In this document: positions 32,396 to 41,733 of the stretch, piece by piece | How the letters are laid out: every line of letters begins with the position of its first letter | How positions within the stretch are numbered: position 1 is the stretch's first letter | From: Enterocloster asparagiformis | Lineage (GTDB): Bacteria; Bacillota; Clostridia; Lachnospirales; Lachnospiraceae | Direction: 5' to 3' | DNA: 53,996 nucleotides | Assembly (NCBI GenBank): GCA_018380885.1 | Contig: JAGZSY010000036.1 | Span: 1-53,996, forward strand | Notes under the pieces: model-generated | Told to the model about the DNA's origin: nothing | What the model saw: the letters and a program-made list of their open reading frames with translations, nothing else | Databases searched by the model: none | Translations under genes and position numbers: made by a program

Positions 32396-34054
32396 ATGGG
32401 AATTGAAGTGATTCTGAGCCTGCTGGGCGGCCTGGCGCTGTTCATGTACGGCATGCAGATGATGAGTAACAATCTGGAGGCGGTGGCCGGCAACCGGATG
32501 AAGCAGATACTGGAGCGCCTGACCGCAAACCGCTTTCTGGGCGTGCTGGTGGGAGCGGGCATCACGGCCCTGATCCAGTCCTCCTCCGCCACCACGGTGA
32601 TGACGGTGGGCTTTGTGAACTCCGGACTGATGACGTTAAAGCAGGCCGTGTGGATCATCATGGGCGCCAACGTGGGTACCACCATCACAGGACAACTGAT
32701 CGCTCTGGATATCGGGGCCCTGGCGCCTCTGATCGCCTTTGTGGGCGTGATGCTGCTGATTTTCGTCAAGAACAAGAAGGTTCAGCACGTGGGCGGAATT
32801 GTGGCCGGAATCGGCGTGCTGTTCATCGGCATGGGCATGATGAGCGACGCCATGGTGCCGCTGCGGGATAACCAGTCCTTTATCCGGCTGATGACCAAAT
32901 TTTCCAATCCAGTCATCGGCATCCTGGCGGGCGCGGTGTTTACGGCAATGATCCAGTCCTCCTCCGCGTCGGTGGGTATCCTGCAGGCCCTGGCCATGGG
33001 CGGGGTGATCCAGCTGCACAGCGCAGTGTTCGTGCTGTTCGGTCAGAATATCGGCACCTGCATCACGGCGCTTTTGGCCTCTGTGGGCACCAACCGCAAC
33101 GCCAAGCGGACCACGCTGATCCATCTGATGTTCAACGTAATCGGCACGGTGCTGTTTGTAAGCCTCTGTATCGTGACGCCATTTACGGACTGGATGGTGG
33201 CGCTGACCCCGGGCAATCCGGTGGCGCAGATCGCCAACGTGCACACGGTGTTCAACCTGACCACCACGCTGCTCCTTATGCCCTTTGGCAGCTTGCTGGT
33301 CAAGCTGGCGGTGAAGCTTCTCCCGGACCGGGATACCAGGGTTATGGATGCGGATCAGTGGTTTGAGGGGCTGATGGCCTCCAAGCACGTGCTGGGCGTG
33401 TCCACCCTGGCTATCGCCCAGATCGGCGGGGAGATTCGCCAGATGCTGGAGACAGCCTCCCAAAACGTGGGCGACAGCTTCCAGGCGGTGGAAGGCCGGC
33501 AAGGCGGCATCGAGGATATCGAGACGCGGGAGGATGAGCTGGATCTCTGGAACGTGCGGCTGTCCCAGAAGATTTCCAAGGTTTTAGTGCTGGACCAGAC
33601 GCCCCGGGACATCCTGACCCTCAACAACATGTTCTCCATCATCGGCAACATCGAGCGCATCGGGGACCATGCCATGAACCTGGCGGAATACGCCCGGACC
33701 ATCTCCGAGAAGAACCTGGGCTTCTCCGAAACAGCCAAAGGAGAGATCAAGACCATGGAGGGAATCTGCGCGGAGGCCATGGGGATACTGCTGGCCGCCT
33801 CAAAGGGAGAGCACGTGGAGCTTGCCCGCGCGGAGGCGCTGGAGCAGCAGATCGACGACACCACCGTACAGTTCCGGCAGAACCAGATCGACCGCATGCG
33901 GGTGGGACACTGCAACGTGGAATCCTCCATCCTCTACGCTGAGATGCTTACCGATTATGAGCGTATCGGCGACCATGTGCTGAATATCGCCCAGGCCTAC
34001 GCGGCCATCGAGGGCGCTCCGGCGGAGGAGACGGCCGCCGCCCTGCAGGTGTAA
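32396..34054 (+). CDS. Na+/phosphate cotransporter with PhoU-like tail (NptA type)
   Basis: 552 residues from ATG 32396, with AGGGAG upstream; the longer frame from 32285 runs through the terminator. Two inverted membrane repeats each carry the Na/Pi signature (ALIQSSSATTVMTVGFVNSG; AMIQSSSASVGILQALAMGG). The C-terminal 200 residues are helical and PhoU-like (NNMFSIIGNIERIGDHAMNLAEYA and YERIGDHVLNIAQAY, each with the E-x-x-x-D metal pattern). It would take up phosphate with Na+, with the PhoU part as regulator. Confidence 0.9.
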   Translation: MGIEVILSLLGGLALFMYGMQMMSNNLEAVAGNRMKQILERLTANRFLGVLVGAGITALIQSSSATTVMTVGFVNSGLMTLKQAVWIIMGANVGTTITGQLIALDIGALAPLIAFVGVMLLIFVKNKKVQHVGGIVAGIGVLFIGMGMMSDAMVPLRDNQSFIRLMTKFSNPVIGILAGAVFTAMIQSSSASVGILQALAMGGVIQLHSAVFVLFGQNIGTCITALLASVGTNRNAKRTTLIHLMFNVIGTVLFVSLCIVTPFTDWMVALTPGNPVAQIANVHTVFNLTTTLLLMPFGSLLVKLAVKLLPDRDTRVMDADQWFEGLMASKHVLGVSTLAIAQIGGEIRQMLETASQNVGDSFQAVEGRQGGIEDIETREDELDLWNVRLSQKISKVLVLDQTPRDILTLNNMFSIIGNIERIGDHAMNLAEYARTISEKNLGFSETAKGEIKTMEGICAEAMGILLAASKGEHVELARAEALEQQIDDTTVQFRQNQIDRMRVGHCNVESSILYAEMLTDYERIGDHVLNIAQAYAAIEGAPAEETAAALQV

Positions 34055-34067
34055 AACCCCACATGAT

Positions 34068-34113
34068 AAGCTCCGGGTCCTGATTGTACGCGCAAAAGGA
34101 CTTGGAGCTTTTT
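34068..34113 (+). terminator. Terminator after the Na/Pi cotransporter
   Basis: AAGCTCC (34068-34074) plus GGTCCT pair with AGGAC and GGAGCTT (34104-34110), with TTTTT after. The arm overlaps the -35 region of the next promoter. Confidence 0.65.
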
Positions 34114-34131
34114 GGCGCTCTGTGTTATAGT
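34102..34131 (+). promoter_or_regulatory. Predicted promoter of fbp
   Basis: TTGGAG at 34102 and TATAGT at 34126, spaced 18 nt; GGGAGGA follows before ATG 34171. Confidence 0.5.
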
Positions 34132-34170
34132 AGATTTACAGTGAGACAGTAAAACACAGGGAGGAATGAA

Positions 34171-36138
34171 ATGCGGGATTTGGAAACAAGGTATCTGGAG
34201 CGGCTGGCGGAGCTTTATCCCACCATCGCGGCCGCCTCCACGGAGGTCATCAATCTGGAAGCGATCCTGAATCTGCCCAAGGGGACGGAGCATTTTCTCA
34301 CGGATATCCATGGGGAGTACGAGGCCTTTTCCCATGTGCTGAAAAACGGTTCCGGCGCGGTGCGGCGCAAGGTAAACGACGTGTTCGGGAACACGCTGAG
34401 CAATGGGGACAAGCAGTCCCTGGCCACGCTGATCTACTATCCGCGGGAGAAGATGGCCCAGATTTTAAAGACGGCGAAGAACCCGGAGGATTGGTACAGG
34501 ATCACCCTCTACCGGTTGATCGAGGTGAGTAAGCGGGCGTCCAGCAAGTATACCCGCTCCAAGGTGCGCAAGGCGCTGCCGCCGGAGTTCGCCTATGTGA
34601 TCGAGGAGCTGATCACCGAGAAGGTGGACGTCAGGGACAAGGAATCCTACTACAACGCTATTGTGAACACCATCATCCGGGTGGACAGAGCCAGGGAGTG
34701 TATCGTGGCCATGTGCGAGCTGATCCAGCGCCTGACCGTGGACCACCTGCACATTCTGGGCGATATCTACGACCGCGGCCCCGGGCCCCACATTATCATG
34801 GATAAGCTGATGACCTACCACTCCATCGATATCCAGTGGGGCAACCACGACATTCTCTGGATGGGAGCCGCGGCAGGGCAGAGGGGCTGTATCGCCAACG
34901 TGATCCGCATCTGCGCCCGCTACGGCAACCTGGACATTCTCGAGGACGGCTACGGCATCAATCTGCTGCCCCTGGCCACCTTCGCCCTGGAGGCGTACGG
35001 GGACGATCCCTGCTCCTGCTTCGGCTTAAAGGGCGCCGGCGTTTCCGAGGGCGGCGAGGCGGAGCTTAACATGCGCATGCACAAGGCCATCTCCGTCATC
35101 CAGTTCAAGGTGGAGGGACAGCTGATTGAGCAATATCCGGAGTTCGGCCTGGAGTCCCGCAGGCTGCTTCATCACGTTGACTTTGAGCGGGGCGTGCTTG
35201 AACTGGAGGGGCAGGAGTATCCGATGCTGGACTGCCGTTTCCCCACCGTGGATCCGGCCGATCCCTACCGGCTGACCGCCCAGGAGCAGGAAATCATGGA
35301 CCGGCTGGAGCGTGCCTTCTGCAACTGCGAGAAGCTGCAGCAGCACATGCGGTTTCTGCTGGCCAAGGGCAGCCTGTACAAGGTGTACAACGGGAATCTG
35401 CTGTACCACGGCTGTATGCCCTTAAATGAGGACGGGACCTTCAAGGAGGTGGCGCTCTGGGGCAGGACCTACCGCGGGAAGGCGCTGTACGAGGCCCTGG
35501 ACAGCTATGTGCGCAAGGGCTTTGTGGCCGTGGACTTGAAGGAGCGGGAGCGGGGCAGGGACACCATGTGGTACATCTGGCTCCACGAGAATTCCCCTCT
35601 GTTCGGCAAGGACAAGATGGCCACCTTTGAGCGGTATTTCCTGGCGGACCCCAAAACCCACCGGGAGCGGAAGAATCCCTATTACCGGCTTCTGGAGGAC
35701 GAACAGGTGGCGGACCGCATCCTGGCGGAGTTCGGGCTGCCCTCCCAGGGGAGCCACATTGTCAACGGCCACGTGCCGGTGAGGCAGGGGAGCGGGGAGA
35801 GCCCGGTCAAGTGCGGGGGTAAGGTCCTGGTCATCGACGGCGGCTTTTCCAAGGCGTACCAGGGTGAGACGGGGATCGCCGGCTACACCTTGATTTACAA
35901 CTCCTACGGCCTGATCCTGGCGGCCCATGAGCCGTTTGAGTCCACGGAAGCAGCCATTGAGAAGGAGAGCGACATCCACTCCGACAGTATCATTGTCAAA
36001 CGGGTGAGCGAGCGCAAGCTGGTGGGGGACACGGACGTGGGCCGGGAGATACGGGAGAAAATCCAGGACCTGGAGAAGCTCTTGGGCGCGTACCGCTCCG
36101 GCGCCATTGTAGAGCGCTTTCCGCTGAAAGGGAGGTAA
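34171..36138 (+). CDS. fbp: Fructose-1,6-bisphosphatase, class III
   Basis: 655 residues, the usual length of the Firmicutes class III enzyme. Metallophosphatase motifs are clear: TDIHGEYEAF, GDIYDRGPGPH, WGNHDILWMGA, and a distal NGHVPV plus DGGFSKAYQ. It removes the 1-phosphate from fructose 1,6-bisphosphate in gluconeogenesis, in the cytoplasm. It is a single-gene unit with its own promoter. Confidence 0.95.
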   Translation: MRDLETRYLERLAELYPTIAAASTEVINLEAILNLPKGTEHFLTDIHGEYEAFSHVLKNGSGAVRRKVNDVFGNTLSNGDKQSLATLIYYPREKMAQILKTAKNPEDWYRITLYRLIEVSKRASSKYTRSKVRKALPPEFAYVIEELITEKVDVRDKESYYNAIVNTIIRVDRARECIVAMCELIQRLTVDHLHILGDIYDRGPGPHIIMDKLMTYHSIDIQWGNHDILWMGAAAGQRGCIANVIRICARYGNLDILEDGYGINLLPLATFALEAYGDDPCSCFGLKGAGVSEGGEAELNMRMHKAISVIQFKVEGQLIEQYPEFGLESRRLLHHVDFERGVLELEGQEYPMLDCRFPTVDPADPYRLTAQEQEIMDRLERAFCNCEKLQQHMRFLLAKGSLYKVYNGNLLYHGCMPLNEDGTFKEVALWGRTYRGKALYEALDSYVRKGFVAVDLKERERGRDTMWYIWLHENSPLFGKDKMATFERYFLADPKTHRERKNPYYRLLEDEQVADRILAEFGLPSQGSHIVNGHVPVRQGSGESPVKCGGKVLVIDGGFSKAYQGETGIAGYTLIYNSYGLILAAHEPFESTEAAIEKESDIHSDSIIVKRVSERKLVGDTDVGREIREKIQDLEKLLGAYRSGAIVERFPLKGR

Positions 36139-36190
36139 CAGAACTTTCCAGAACTGGTCACAATTTTTTTGTTGTGGATATCACAACTGC

Positions 36191-36219
36191 TTGACTTTGA
36201 CCAGATGCTGTGATATAGT
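36191..36219 (+). promoter_or_regulatory. Promoter of the amino-acid ABC operon
   Basis: TTGACT at 36191 and TATAGT at 36214, spaced 17 nt. Confidence 0.65.
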
Positions 36220-36255
36220 GTAGCAAGTGATTGCGAGGTAGCAATACAATGTCAA

Positions 36256-36293
36256 GGGGGACGTTAAGTTTATTAATGTTGCCCCTATTTTTT
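36256..36293 (+). terminator. Attenuator-like terminator in the ABC operon leader
   Basis: GGGG and ACGTTAA pair with TTAATGT and CCCC around GTTTA, followed by a T run, only about 35 nt into the transcript and before the ATG at 36317. Upstream GCAA/TTGC and TAGCAATA segments could form an alternative fold. Confidence 0.5.
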
Positions 36294-36316
36294 ATGTTCA
36301 GAGGAGGATAAGAATT

Positions 36317-37108
36317 ATGAAAAAGTTTATGGCATTATCTCTGGCGGCGATGACTGCGCTGGCCCTGGCGGGCTGCGGCTCCGGCGCGGGCAGCACCACT
36401 GCGGCGGACACCACCGCGGCTGAGAAAACAGCTTCCGACAAGACATACATTATCAATACGGATACGACCTTCGCTCCCTTTGAGTTTGAGAACGACAAGG
36501 GCGAGCTGGTGGGAATCGACATGGATATCCTGAAGGCGGTTGCCGAGGACCAGGGCTTCAAGTACGAAGTGGTTCCGGTGGGCTTCTCCGCAGCGACCAC
36601 CGCACTGGAGTCCGGAGAGTGCGACGCCGTGATCGCGGGCATGTCCATCACCGATGAGCGCAAGGAAAAATATGATTTCTCCGACCCCTATTTTGACTCC
36701 GGCGTGGGTATGGCGGTGCTGGCGGATTCCGACATCGACTCCTACGACAAGTTAAACGGGCTGAGCGTGGCGGCTAAGATCGGCACCGAGGGCTGCAAGT
36801 TTGCAGAGTCCATCGCGGATCAGTACGGCTTCACCGTGACCCAGTATGAGGATTCCGCCACCATGTACCAGGCGGTTTTGGCCGGCGAGGCCGCGGCCTG
36901 CTTTGAGGATTACCCGGTAGTCGGCTACGAGATCACCCGCGGACTGGGCCTTAAGCTTCCGACCCCCATGGAGGCCGGCAACTCCTACGGTTTTGCCACC
37001 ATGAAGGGCGAGAATACCGAGCTGAACGAGATGTTTAACAAGGGCCTGGCCAACATCAAGGCGAACGGGAAGTACCAGGAGATTCTGGACACATATATTG
37101 CGAAATAG
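36317..37108 (+). CDS. Amino-acid ABC transporter substrate-binding lipoprotein
   Basis: 263 residues. The lipobox is MTALALAGCG. The SBP_bac_3 fold is plain: NTDTTFAPFEFENDKGELVGIDMDI at the ligand site, DAVIAGMSITDERKEKYDFSDPYF, AAKIGTEGCKFAE, and a C-terminal FNKGLANIKANGKYQEILDTYI. The pattern fits polar amino acids or cystine; the exact ligand is uncertain. GAGGAGG lies about 8 nt before ATG. Permease and ATPase genes follow. Confidence 0.92.
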   Translation: MKKFMALSLAAMTALALAGCGSGAGSTTAADTTAAEKTASDKTYIINTDTTFAPFEFENDKGELVGIDMDILKAVAEDQGFKYEVVPVGFSAATTALESGECDAVIAGMSITDERKEKYDFSDPYFDSGVGMAVLADSDIDSYDKLNGLSVAAKIGTEGCKFAESIADQYGFTVTQYEDSATMYQAVLAGEAAACFEDYPVVGYEITRGLGLKLPTPMEAGNSYGFATMKGENTELNEMFNKGLANIKANGKYQEILDTYIAK

Positions 37109-37170
37109 TTTCTGATAAACGGCGGCTGTGGGAGACCGGAGCGGCTGCGATAAATGACAGACTGTGTGAC

Positions 37171-37200
37171 GGCGCTTCGGCCTTGTTTCGGAGCGCCGCC
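37171..37200 (+). other. Intercistronic hairpin
   Basis: GGCGCT and AGCGCC (with CGG flanks) pair between the binding-protein stop and the permease gene, without a T run. Such hairpins often protect the upstream message and set higher binding-protein levels. Confidence 0.45.
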
Positions 37201-37227
37201 AAATAATGATTAGGTTGGGATGAGCGT

Positions 37228-37908
37228 ATGCAGGTTATCAATGTTTTAGTTCAGTATTATCCGTTGTTTTTTCAGGCTCTGGGGGTTACCCTCAAGATGA
37301 CCGTGGTATCCCTGATCGCCGCGACGGTGCTCGGCACCATATTCGGCCTTTTTAAAGTGTCGGGGCTGGGCGTCCTCAAGATGATTGCGGATATTTATAT
37401 CGATATTATCCGGGGAACGCCTCTGATGGTGCAGGTGTTCATCATCTACTACGGCCTGGGTTCCGTTCTAAAGCCCTACGGGTTTTCCTGGAACGCCATC
37501 GGCGGGGCTTCCACCGCCGGTATGGTGGCCCTTAGCTTAAACGCGGGCGCCTACATGGCGGAGATCATCCGCGGCGGCATCGAGGCGGTGGACAAGGGAC
37601 AGATGGAAGCGGCCCGCAGCCTGGGACTGTCCTACGGTAAATCCATGCGCAAAATCATACTGCCCCAGGCGTTTCGCACGATGATGCCTTCCATTATCAA
37701 CCAGTTTATCATCACCCTCAAGGACACCTCCCTGGTGTCGGTGATCGGCCCCAGGGAGCTGACCCAGAACGGCAAGATCATAGCCGCCAACTCGGCTTCC
37801 CTGGTGATGCCCATCTGGCTTTCCGTCGCCCTGTTTTATCTGGTGGTGTGCACTATTTTATCCAGAGTGGCAAAGGTGGTAGAGAGGAGAGTGTCCTATG
37901 GAAAATAA
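37228..37908 (+). CDS. Amino-acid ABC transporter permease
   Basis: 226 residues, His/Glu/Gln/Arg/opine family. There are about five membrane segments and the conserved EAA loop is present ([33 protein letters not shown]). [19 protein letters not shown] is typical of the family. It forms the channel, probably as a homodimer, since only one permease gene is present. The stop overlaps the ATPase gene by 11 nt. Confidence 0.93.
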   Translation: MQVINVLVQYYPLFFQALGVTLKMTVVSLIAATVLGTIFGLFKVSGLGVLKMIADIYIDIIRGTPLMVQVFIIYYGLGSVLKPYGFSWNAIGGASTAGMVALSLNAGAYMAEIIRGGIEAVDKGQMEAARSLGLSYGKSMRKIILPQAFRTMMPSIINQFIITLKDTSLVSVIGPRELTQNGKIIAANSASLVMPIWLSVALFYLVVCTILSRVAKVVERRVSYGK

Positions 37909-38629
37909 AATCGTTGTCAGAAACCTAAAAAAAAGCTTCGGCAAGCTGGAAGTCCTGAAGGATATCAGCATCGAGATCGCGGAGGGGGAGGTCGTCTGCA
38001 TGATCGGCCCGTCCGGCTCGGGCAAGAGCACCTTCCTGCGCTGCTTAAACCGGCTGGAGAGCATCACGGCCGGGGAGGTGGTGGTGGACGGGCATCCCAT
38101 GAATGATCCCAACACCAATCTCAACAAGGTGCGGGAGAACATCGGCATGGTGTTCCAGCATTTCAACCTGTTCCCCCATCTGACGGTGCGGGAGAATGTC
38201 ACCCTGGCCCCGGTGGAGCTCAAGCTCATGAGCCGGGAAACGGCCGATCAGAGGGCCAAGGAGCTCTTGGCAAGGGTGGGCCTGGCCGACAAGGCGGACG
38301 TGTACCCGGGACAGCTCTCCGGCGGCCAGAAGCAGCGCGTGGCTATCGCCAGGTCCCTGGCCATGAACCCGGACATCATGCTCTTTGACGAGCCCACCTC
38401 GGCTCTGGACCCGGAGATGGTGGGGGAGGTGCTGGAGGTCATGAAACAGCTGGCCGCGGACGGAATGACCATGGTGGTGGTGACTCACGAGATGGGCTTT
38501 GCCAGGGAAGTGGCGGACCGGGTGGTTTTTATGGACGAGGGCTACATCGTGGAGCAGGGAACACCCCAGGAGGTGTTCGGAAATCCGCGGGAAGAGCGGA
38601 CCAGGAGCTTTCTGGACAAGGTGCTCTAA
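37898..38629 (+). CDS. Amino-acid ABC transporter ATP-binding protein
   Basis: 243 residues. Walker A (GPSGSGKST), Q loop ([11 protein letters not shown]), signature ([15 protein letters not shown]), Walker B ([14 protein letters not shown]) and H loop (VVTHEMGFA) are all intact. It drives the uptake system encoded just upstream and closes the operon. Confidence 0.95.
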   Translation: MENKIVVRNLKKSFGKLEVLKDISIEIAEGEVVCMIGPSGSGKSTFLRCLNRLESITAGEVVVDGHPMNDPNTNLNKVRENIGMVFQHFNLFPHLTVRENVTLAPVELKLMSRETADQRAKELLARVGLADKADVYPGQLSGGQKQRVAIARSLAMNPDIMLFDEPTSALDPEMVGEVLEVMKQLAADGMTMVVVTHEMGFAREVADRVVFMDEGYIVEQGTPQEVFGNPREERTRSFLDKVL

Positions 38630-38670
38630 CCCCTCAGGCTGAAAAATTCCAAAAAATTGTAAAAAAGTTC

Positions 38671-38698
38671 TTGATTAATTACAAAAATATGATATAAT
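38671..38698 (+). promoter_or_regulatory. Promoter of tRNA-Gly
   Basis: TTGATT at 38671 and TATAAT at 38693, spaced 16 nt, 11 nt before the tRNA. Confidence 0.7.
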
Positions 38699-38709
38699 AT
38701 CAGTGTTGT

Positions 38710-38780
38710 GCAGATGTAGTTCATCGGTAGAATATCAGCTTCCCAAGCTGAGGAGGCGGGTTCGATTCCCGTCATCTGCT
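38710..38780 (+). tRNA. tRNA-Gly (anticodon CCC)
   Basis: A 71-nt cloverleaf: acceptor GCAGATG / CATCTGC with discriminator T, D-arm GTTC/GAAT, anticodon arm TCAGC-TTCCCAA-GCTGA (anticodon CCC, reads GGG), variable GGAG, T-arm GCGGG-TTCGATT-CCCGT. CCA is not encoded. It is followed at once by a terminator. Confidence 0.95.
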
Positions 38781-38787
38781 TAACACG

Positions 38788-38812
38788 GCCCCTGAGTTTC
38801 AGGGGCTTTTTT
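38788..38812 (+). terminator. Terminator of tRNA-Gly
   Basis: An 8-bp stem (GCCCCTGA / TCAGGGGC) with a 3-nt loop and six T. Confidence 0.85.
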
Positions 38813-38880
38813 GATACGCGGGGAGCCGGGGCAGGCGTCAAAAAAACCGCCCCGGAGGGCGGCGCGCAGTTGCCGGCAGG

Positions 38881-39198
38881 TCAGTTTAACAGGGCTTCCA
38901 CCAGAAGCTCGATCATGGACTGATAGGTGAAGATATGAAGCTCATTGCTCCCCACGCAGCGGATGGACGTTTTTAACAGCTCTTCTTTTGGAACGGAGGA
39001 GTCGAAAATGGTGACCAGATTGGCGCAGGATTCCACGATGGCATCCAGGCGTCCCGCCCGTTCGATGAGAGAGGTGATGTGGGCGTCGCTCAACGTCAGG
39101 CAGATTTCCAGATTGGGGCTGCCGGACAGTGTTTTGTAATCCGCCTGGTCAAAAGAATATTTCGTTTTGAGTTTGCTTAATAAAGTTTCAAGTTCCAT
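38881..39198 (-). CDS. Uncharacterised 105-residue cytosolic protein
   Basis: AAGGAG precedes the ATG at 39198. The protein is helix-rich with two Cys (one in LEICLTL, one in ESCANLV) and a C-terminal amphipathic helix (YQSMIELLVEALL). No family is recognised. It has its own promoter and stands alone on the minus strand. Confidence 0.75.
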   Translation of the reverse strand: MELETLLSKLKTKYSFDQADYKTLSGSPNLEICLTLSDAHITSLIERAGRLDAIVESCANLVTIFDSSVPKEELLKTSIRCVGSNELHIFTYQSMIELLVEALLN

Positions 39199-39229
39199 AC
39201 CATTCTCCTTTTGTCGAAAATCAGTTAAT

Positions 39230-39258
39230 AATATATTTCAAAATGGTAAATTTTTCAA
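39230..39258 (-). promoter_or_regulatory. Predicted promoter of the 105-residue protein gene
   Basis: On the minus strand TTGAAA (39253-39258) and TATATT (39230-39235) are spaced 17 nt. Confidence 0.5.
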
Positions 39259-39346
39259 GTGAAAAAATAAACAAAATTTAAAAAACCCCCTTCCCACGAC
39301 AAAAATCGCGGCGAAGGCGGAGCTGGAAAACGGAGGACAGATTAAG

Positions 39347-39649
39347 ATGGTCTATGAATTGACGCTCACCTCGGTGCAGTTGAAAACAGGGATTTTCAAT
39401 CCGCCGGCCAAGCTGATCAACAATAAGGAGCTGACCTGCGCGGCGGGCATGGCCTACCGGGAGGCCGGACTCCCCATGCCTAAAGCGGAGGTGGGTGAGA
39501 ACATCGACGCGTTCCGGACGCGGTGTCTTGAAGAATGCGGGGAGATCAGTGAGAATCTCCGGTACGTGCTGGCCGGGTACACGGCTCCGCCGGATGAGGT
39601 GGTCACCGAGGACGCGCTGATCACGCTGAAGCTGGGGTATGAGGCGTAG
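39347..39649 (+). CDS. Uncharacterised 100-residue protein
   Basis: GGAGGA precedes ATG 39347. It begins YELTLTSVQLKTGIFNPP, is mixed alpha/beta, with a Cys pair near RCLEECGEIS. It is flanked by minus-strand genes. No family or function is recognised. Confidence 0.65.
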   Translation: MVYELTLTSVQLKTGIFNPPAKLINNKELTCAAGMAYREAGLPMPKAEVGENIDAFRTRCLEECGEISENLRYVLAGYTAPPDEVVTEDALITLKLGYEA

Positions 39650-39653
39650 GGCC

Positions 39654-39800
39654 TCACATCTCCAGGGTCACGATCGTCCAGCGCTCGTTCTGGCGCATGA
39701 TAAAACAGGGGCGTCCCACCTTGCAGCGGTAGTAAAATTCCGCCAGAGACTGGAATTGTTTGTATTTCATCAGGCTGGTACAGAACGGGTGAATATTCAT
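39654..39800 (-). CDS. Small basic protein (48 residues)
   Basis: ATG at 39800 with AAAGGAG about 9 nt upstream on the minus strand. The product starts MNIHPFCTSLMKYKQFQ and includes FYYRCKVGRPCFIMRQNERW, so it has three Cys and many aromatic and basic residues. It overlaps no other gene and ends 4 nt past the stop of the convergent gene at 39649. Function is unknown. Confidence 0.55.
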   Translation of the reverse strand: MNIHPFCTSLMKYKQFQSLAEFYYRCKVGRPCFIMRQNERWTIVTLEM

Positions 39801-39935
39801 GATATGGGAATCTCCTTTCCGAGGGCTTGTACTATATATCTATGCGGCCGGAAAGAAAATTATGAGCACAAAATACGCCGGAAGCTCTCTGCCGCTTCCG
39901 GCGTATTTTGGCTAACCTCCGGTGTTTTGGACTCC

Positions 39936-40559
39936 TTATCCGCCCAGGGTGACGTCCTGCTTCGAGTACCACTCCAGCGCCTGGGTGATGTGGTCCGGGG
40001 TGAAATCAGGCCAGTAATCGTCCACCACGTAGAAGTCGGAGTACACGGACTGGACCGGCAGAAAGCCGGAGAGACGGCGGCGTCCGCCCCAGCGGATGAC
40101 TAGGTCGATGCGGGAGACATCGCTGCTTTTGAGAGAGGCGCCCAGGCCTCCCTTTTTGAAGCCCAAGTCCCACTCCCAGCTGTAGTTGACCAGAAAGTTG
40201 ATTTTCATGCCCCCGGAGCCGAAATCGCGGCGCTCCGTGTATGGCAGCAGCGGAGCCGGAAACATGGGGGAGTCGGTGTTGCCCAGCACCAGCAGGCTGA
40301 CGTCCTCCCGGGATATGGCCTTGACGGCGTCCACGCAGGCCGCGGTGAAAGCGTGCCTTTGGACCTGCGCCCGCTTGGTATTGTCCACGGTAAAGCCGTA
40401 GAAGGACATTTCCTCGATCCCCAGGTCCCGGAAGGTTCGGTAGAGGGAGAGCCCGGGGGAGATGCCATGGCGGTAGCCGTCCTGCTTTTCCATGCCGTTT
40501 TGAACAGCCCAACGGCGGTTGCCGTCGGGGATGATGCCGATGTGTCGCGGTATTCTCAT
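39936..40559 (-). CDS. Short cis-prenyltransferase (UppS-like)
   Basis: 207 residues from the ATG at 40559 (MRIPRHIGII) with GGAGGA upstream. The catalytic motif IPDGNRRWAVQNG matches the DGNxRWA box with the Mg-binding Asp, followed by GYRHGI; FYGFTVDNTKR and the C-terminal DLVIRWGGRRRLSGFLP are also family motifs. Typical UppS has about 240-250 residues, so about 35 are missing, mostly in the middle. It would condense isopentenyl diphosphate into polyprenyl carriers, but chain length and role may differ from the housekeeping enzyme. Confidence 0.8.
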   Translation of the reverse strand: MRIPRHIGIIPDGNRRWAVQNGMEKQDGYRHGISPGLSLYRTFRDLGIEEMSFYGFTVDNTKRAQVQRHAFTAACVDAVKAISREDVSLLVLGNTDSPMFPAPLLPYTERRDFGSGGMKINFLVNYSWEWDLGFKKGGLGASLKSSDVSRIDLVIRWGGRRRLSGFLPVQSVYSDFYVVDDYWPDFTPDHITQALEWYSKQDVTLGG

Positions 40560-40689
40560 AATAATCCTCCGTTTTTGCTTTTGGACCGCAGGCCGCGGGA
40601 GCACGTGATTGGGCTGAATACGGGGGGCCTGCCTGCCGCTATTTGGAAATTTAAGGATAGTATGGGCAACTTTGACGTGGTTATACCGT

Positions 40690-41697
40690 TTAAAGGTTAT
40701 TTTCCGGCGTTCCGGCGTAAAGGCGCAGGGAAGCCTCTACACGGAGGGCTTCCGTTTCCGGCAGGTATAGGAAGAGCCGGAACGTTTTACGGTCCTTCAT
40801 GACCAGGGTCAGCACAAAACAGTTTCCCATATCCGCCTCGTCCGGCGCCAGGGCCACAAACGCCGCCTCGGTTAAGGGGTAAAAGGACCAGACCTCGGCG
40901 CCGCGGCGGCCTGCGCGCTCGCTCAGCATGAGACAGCGCCGCCCCACAAACTGGGAAAAGGAGGCGTAGATCGGCTGCCGCCAGTCCTCCAGAATCTGCC
41001 GCTTCATCTCCTCAAAAGGGCCGAAGGAGGCGATGCGCCTGCCGATTTTCGTGCGCCTCTGGACAAAGGAGAAGCCAGGCAGGACCAGAATCCAAAAGAG
41101 CATCAGCGCCATAAAGGCTGCATAGACCGCGTATTTCAGCCAGAGGGGGCTGGTGTGGGGGCTCATGCGGTAGAAATAGACCTCCAGATTTTCCAGGTCC
41201 CCGAGCTGTTCATTCCGCAGAAAGGAGTCCGTCAGCTCGCGGTTAAATTTCTCCACATTTACGTACCGGGTGGAGACAGGCTCCTCGGAGGGCCCGGCCA
41301 GGATGATCAGAGCGTCCCCGGCGCCGCTTTCGCCGGGAAGGTACTGGTAGTAAACCTGATAAATCTTGTCGCTGAAGGTGGTGCCCGCGGGCCCGGCCGC
41401 ACCGCCGATGGCGATCATCCTGGTGGAGCCGGTGGTCACCGTGATGGTCTCCCCGAAGGTTTCCAGATTCCCGGCGGGCAAAAGCGCCGTTTTCCCACGG
41501 CTGTGATCAAATTTTTTCAGCTGTCTGATATTGTCCAGGTGATAGTAGGGCATCACCATGGACCAATCGCTGCGCAGCATGACGAGCAGCATAAGTCCGG
41601 CCATCATCCCCAGACCGAATAGCAAAAAGGTGGGGATGATCCCCACCTCTGTGCGCGCTGCCGCCGTAATGGGGTCGCGTTTTATGAATGTTTTCAT
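40690..41697 (-). CDS. Uncharacterised two-pass membrane protein
   Basis: 335 residues from the ATG at 41697, with GGAGGA 8 nt upstream. TM1 about 20-42 (IPTFLLFGLGMMAGLMLLVML) and TM2 about 185-207 (AVYAAFMALMLFWILVLPGF) enclose an extracytoplasmic beta-rich region; the cytosolic C-terminal 125 residues include EMKRQILEDWRQPIYASFSQFVG. No enzyme motif is seen. It follows the F420-ligase-like gene by 36 nt on the same strand, so the two are probably co-transcribed. Confidence 0.75.
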   Translation of the reverse strand: MKTFIKRDPITAAARTEVGIIPTFLLFGLGMMAGLMLLVMLRSDWSMVMPYYHLDNIRQLKKFDHSRGKTALLPAGNLETFGETITVTTGSTRMIAIGGAAGPAGTTFSDKIYQVYYQYLPGESGAGDALIILAGPSEEPVSTRYVNVEKFNRELTDSFLRNEQLGDLENLEVYFYRMSPHTSPLWLKYAVYAAFMALMLFWILVLPGFSFVQRRTKIGRRIASFGPFEEMKRQILEDWRQPIYASFSQFVGRRCLMLSERAGRRGAEVWSFYPLTEAAFVALAPDEADMGNCFVLTLVMKDRKTFRLFLYLPETEALRVEASLRLYAGTPENNL

Positions 41698-41733
41698 CAA
41701 TCAGTTCCTCCGCAGACGGCTTGCATGGCTGAA

